This document shows positions 6,976 to 7,099 of a stretch of 7,099 nt of DNA, piece by piece. Source of the DNA: an uncultured Clostridia bacterium (lineage in GTDB: Bacteria > Bacillota > Clostridia > Oscillospirales > Acutalibacteraceae). How positions within the stretch are numbered: the stretch's first letter is position 1; each line of letters starts with the position of its first letter. Under the pieces are notes generated by a model, which was given only the letters and a program-made list of their open reading frames with translations, made no database searches and was not told the origin of the DNA. The stretch is taken from positions 1 to 7,099 of the forward strand of contig CAMFTS010000051.1 in assembly GCA_945988915.1 (NCBI GenBank), given 5' to 3'. The position numbers and the translations under genes are program-made.

Positions 6976-6981
6976 TAGTAT
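6953..6981 (+). promoter_or_regulatory. Probable sigma-A promoter of the tRNA-Leu gene
   Basis: A perfect TTGACA (6953-6958), inside the last codons of the HAD gene, lies 17 bases before TAGTAT (6976-6981), which matches the -10 consensus at 4 of 6 positions. The predicted start near 6988 lies about 24 bases before the mature tRNA 5' end, giving a short leader for RNase P to remove. The -10 box is weak, and read-through from the upstream operon could also supply the tRNA. Confidence 0.6.
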
Positions 6982-7011
6982 ATTTAAGCACTTTGAAGTG
7001 TCAGAATATTT

Positions 7012-7097
7012 GCAGGAGTGGCGAAATCGGCAGACGCTCAGGTCTCAGAAGCCTGTGAACGTAGTTCGTGTGGGTTCAAGTCCCATCTCCTGCACCA
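7012..7097 (+). tRNA. tRNA-Leu (anticodon CAG)
   Basis: A complete 86-base class II tRNA. The acceptor stem pairs GCAGGAG (7012-7018) with CTCCTGC (7087-7093), followed by discriminator A (7094) and an encoded CCA (7095-7097). The D stem is GCG/CGC. The anticodon stem CAGGT/GCCTG encloses loop CTCAGAA with anticodon CAG (7046-7048), which reads the leucine codon CUG. A long variable arm (stem GAAC/GTTC, 7057-7067) is typical of leucine tRNAs. The T stem GTGGG/CCCAT encloses the loop TTCAAGT. The discriminator A and the long arm both support leucine identity. It ends 2 bases from the window edge, so any following tRNA genes are out of view. Confidence 0.97.
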
Positions 7098-7099
7098 AA

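Noticed and set aside
6988..7001. Small inverted repeat (CACTT...AAGTG) between the HAD gene and the tRNA, considered as a terminator.
   Set aside because: The stem is only 4-5 bp with a tiny loop, and no T-run follows, so it is unlikely to stop transcription.

Overview
The window looks like one end of an assembled contig from a low-GC (by eye about 40% G+C), Gram-positive-type bacterium of the class Clostridia. A gut Ruminococcus/Oscillospiraceae relative is the best guess. This rests on the AGGAG-type ribosome binding sites, the sigma-A-like promoters, and the FHA / RodA-type / class B PBP gene order; the genus is inference and no search was run. The first 46 bases are not genomic. They match the Illumina Nextera P5-side adapter: the end of P5, the 8-base i5 index AAGGAGTA, the Read 1 segment and the Tn5 mosaic end. 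Biological sequence starts at about base 47.

Layout: 47-1154 holds a minus-strand aldose 1-epimerase gene (galM) with a perfect 14-bp stem terminator just after its stop codon. Between 1155 and 1290 two divergent, near-consensus sigma-A promoters lie back to back, one for galM and one for the rightward genes. The rightward genes form a tightly packed putative operon: a membrane-anchored tandem-FHA protein (1291-2022), a RodA/FtsW-family SEDS glycosyltransferase (2035-3309, GTG start), a class B penicillin-binding protein (3341-4741), a cytoplasmic GH28-type beta-helix glycosidase (4760-6118) and a Cof-type HAD phosphatase (6115-6975). The last two overlap by 4 bp (ATGA). A complete tRNA-Leu (anticodon CAG, encoded CCA) occupies 7012-7097. 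It probably has its own promoter, whose -35 box lies inside the end of the HAD gene.

How the parts work together: the SEDS protein and the class B PBP make a glycan polymerase / transpeptidase pair for peptidoglycan synthesis. The FHA protein is likely a phosphothreonine-reading adaptor that links this pair to a Ser/Thr kinase encoded elsewhere. The order resembles the actinobacterial fha-rodA-pbpA arrangement without the kinases. The GH28 and HAD genes are carbohydrate/phosphate-metabolism genes that appear to share the transcript; with the divergent galM they suggest a sugar-handling neighbourhood abutting a cell-wall operon. I found no CRISPR array, insertion sequence, toxin-antitoxin pair or defence system. 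Apart from the adapter and the unusual GH28 active site, the region looks ordinary.
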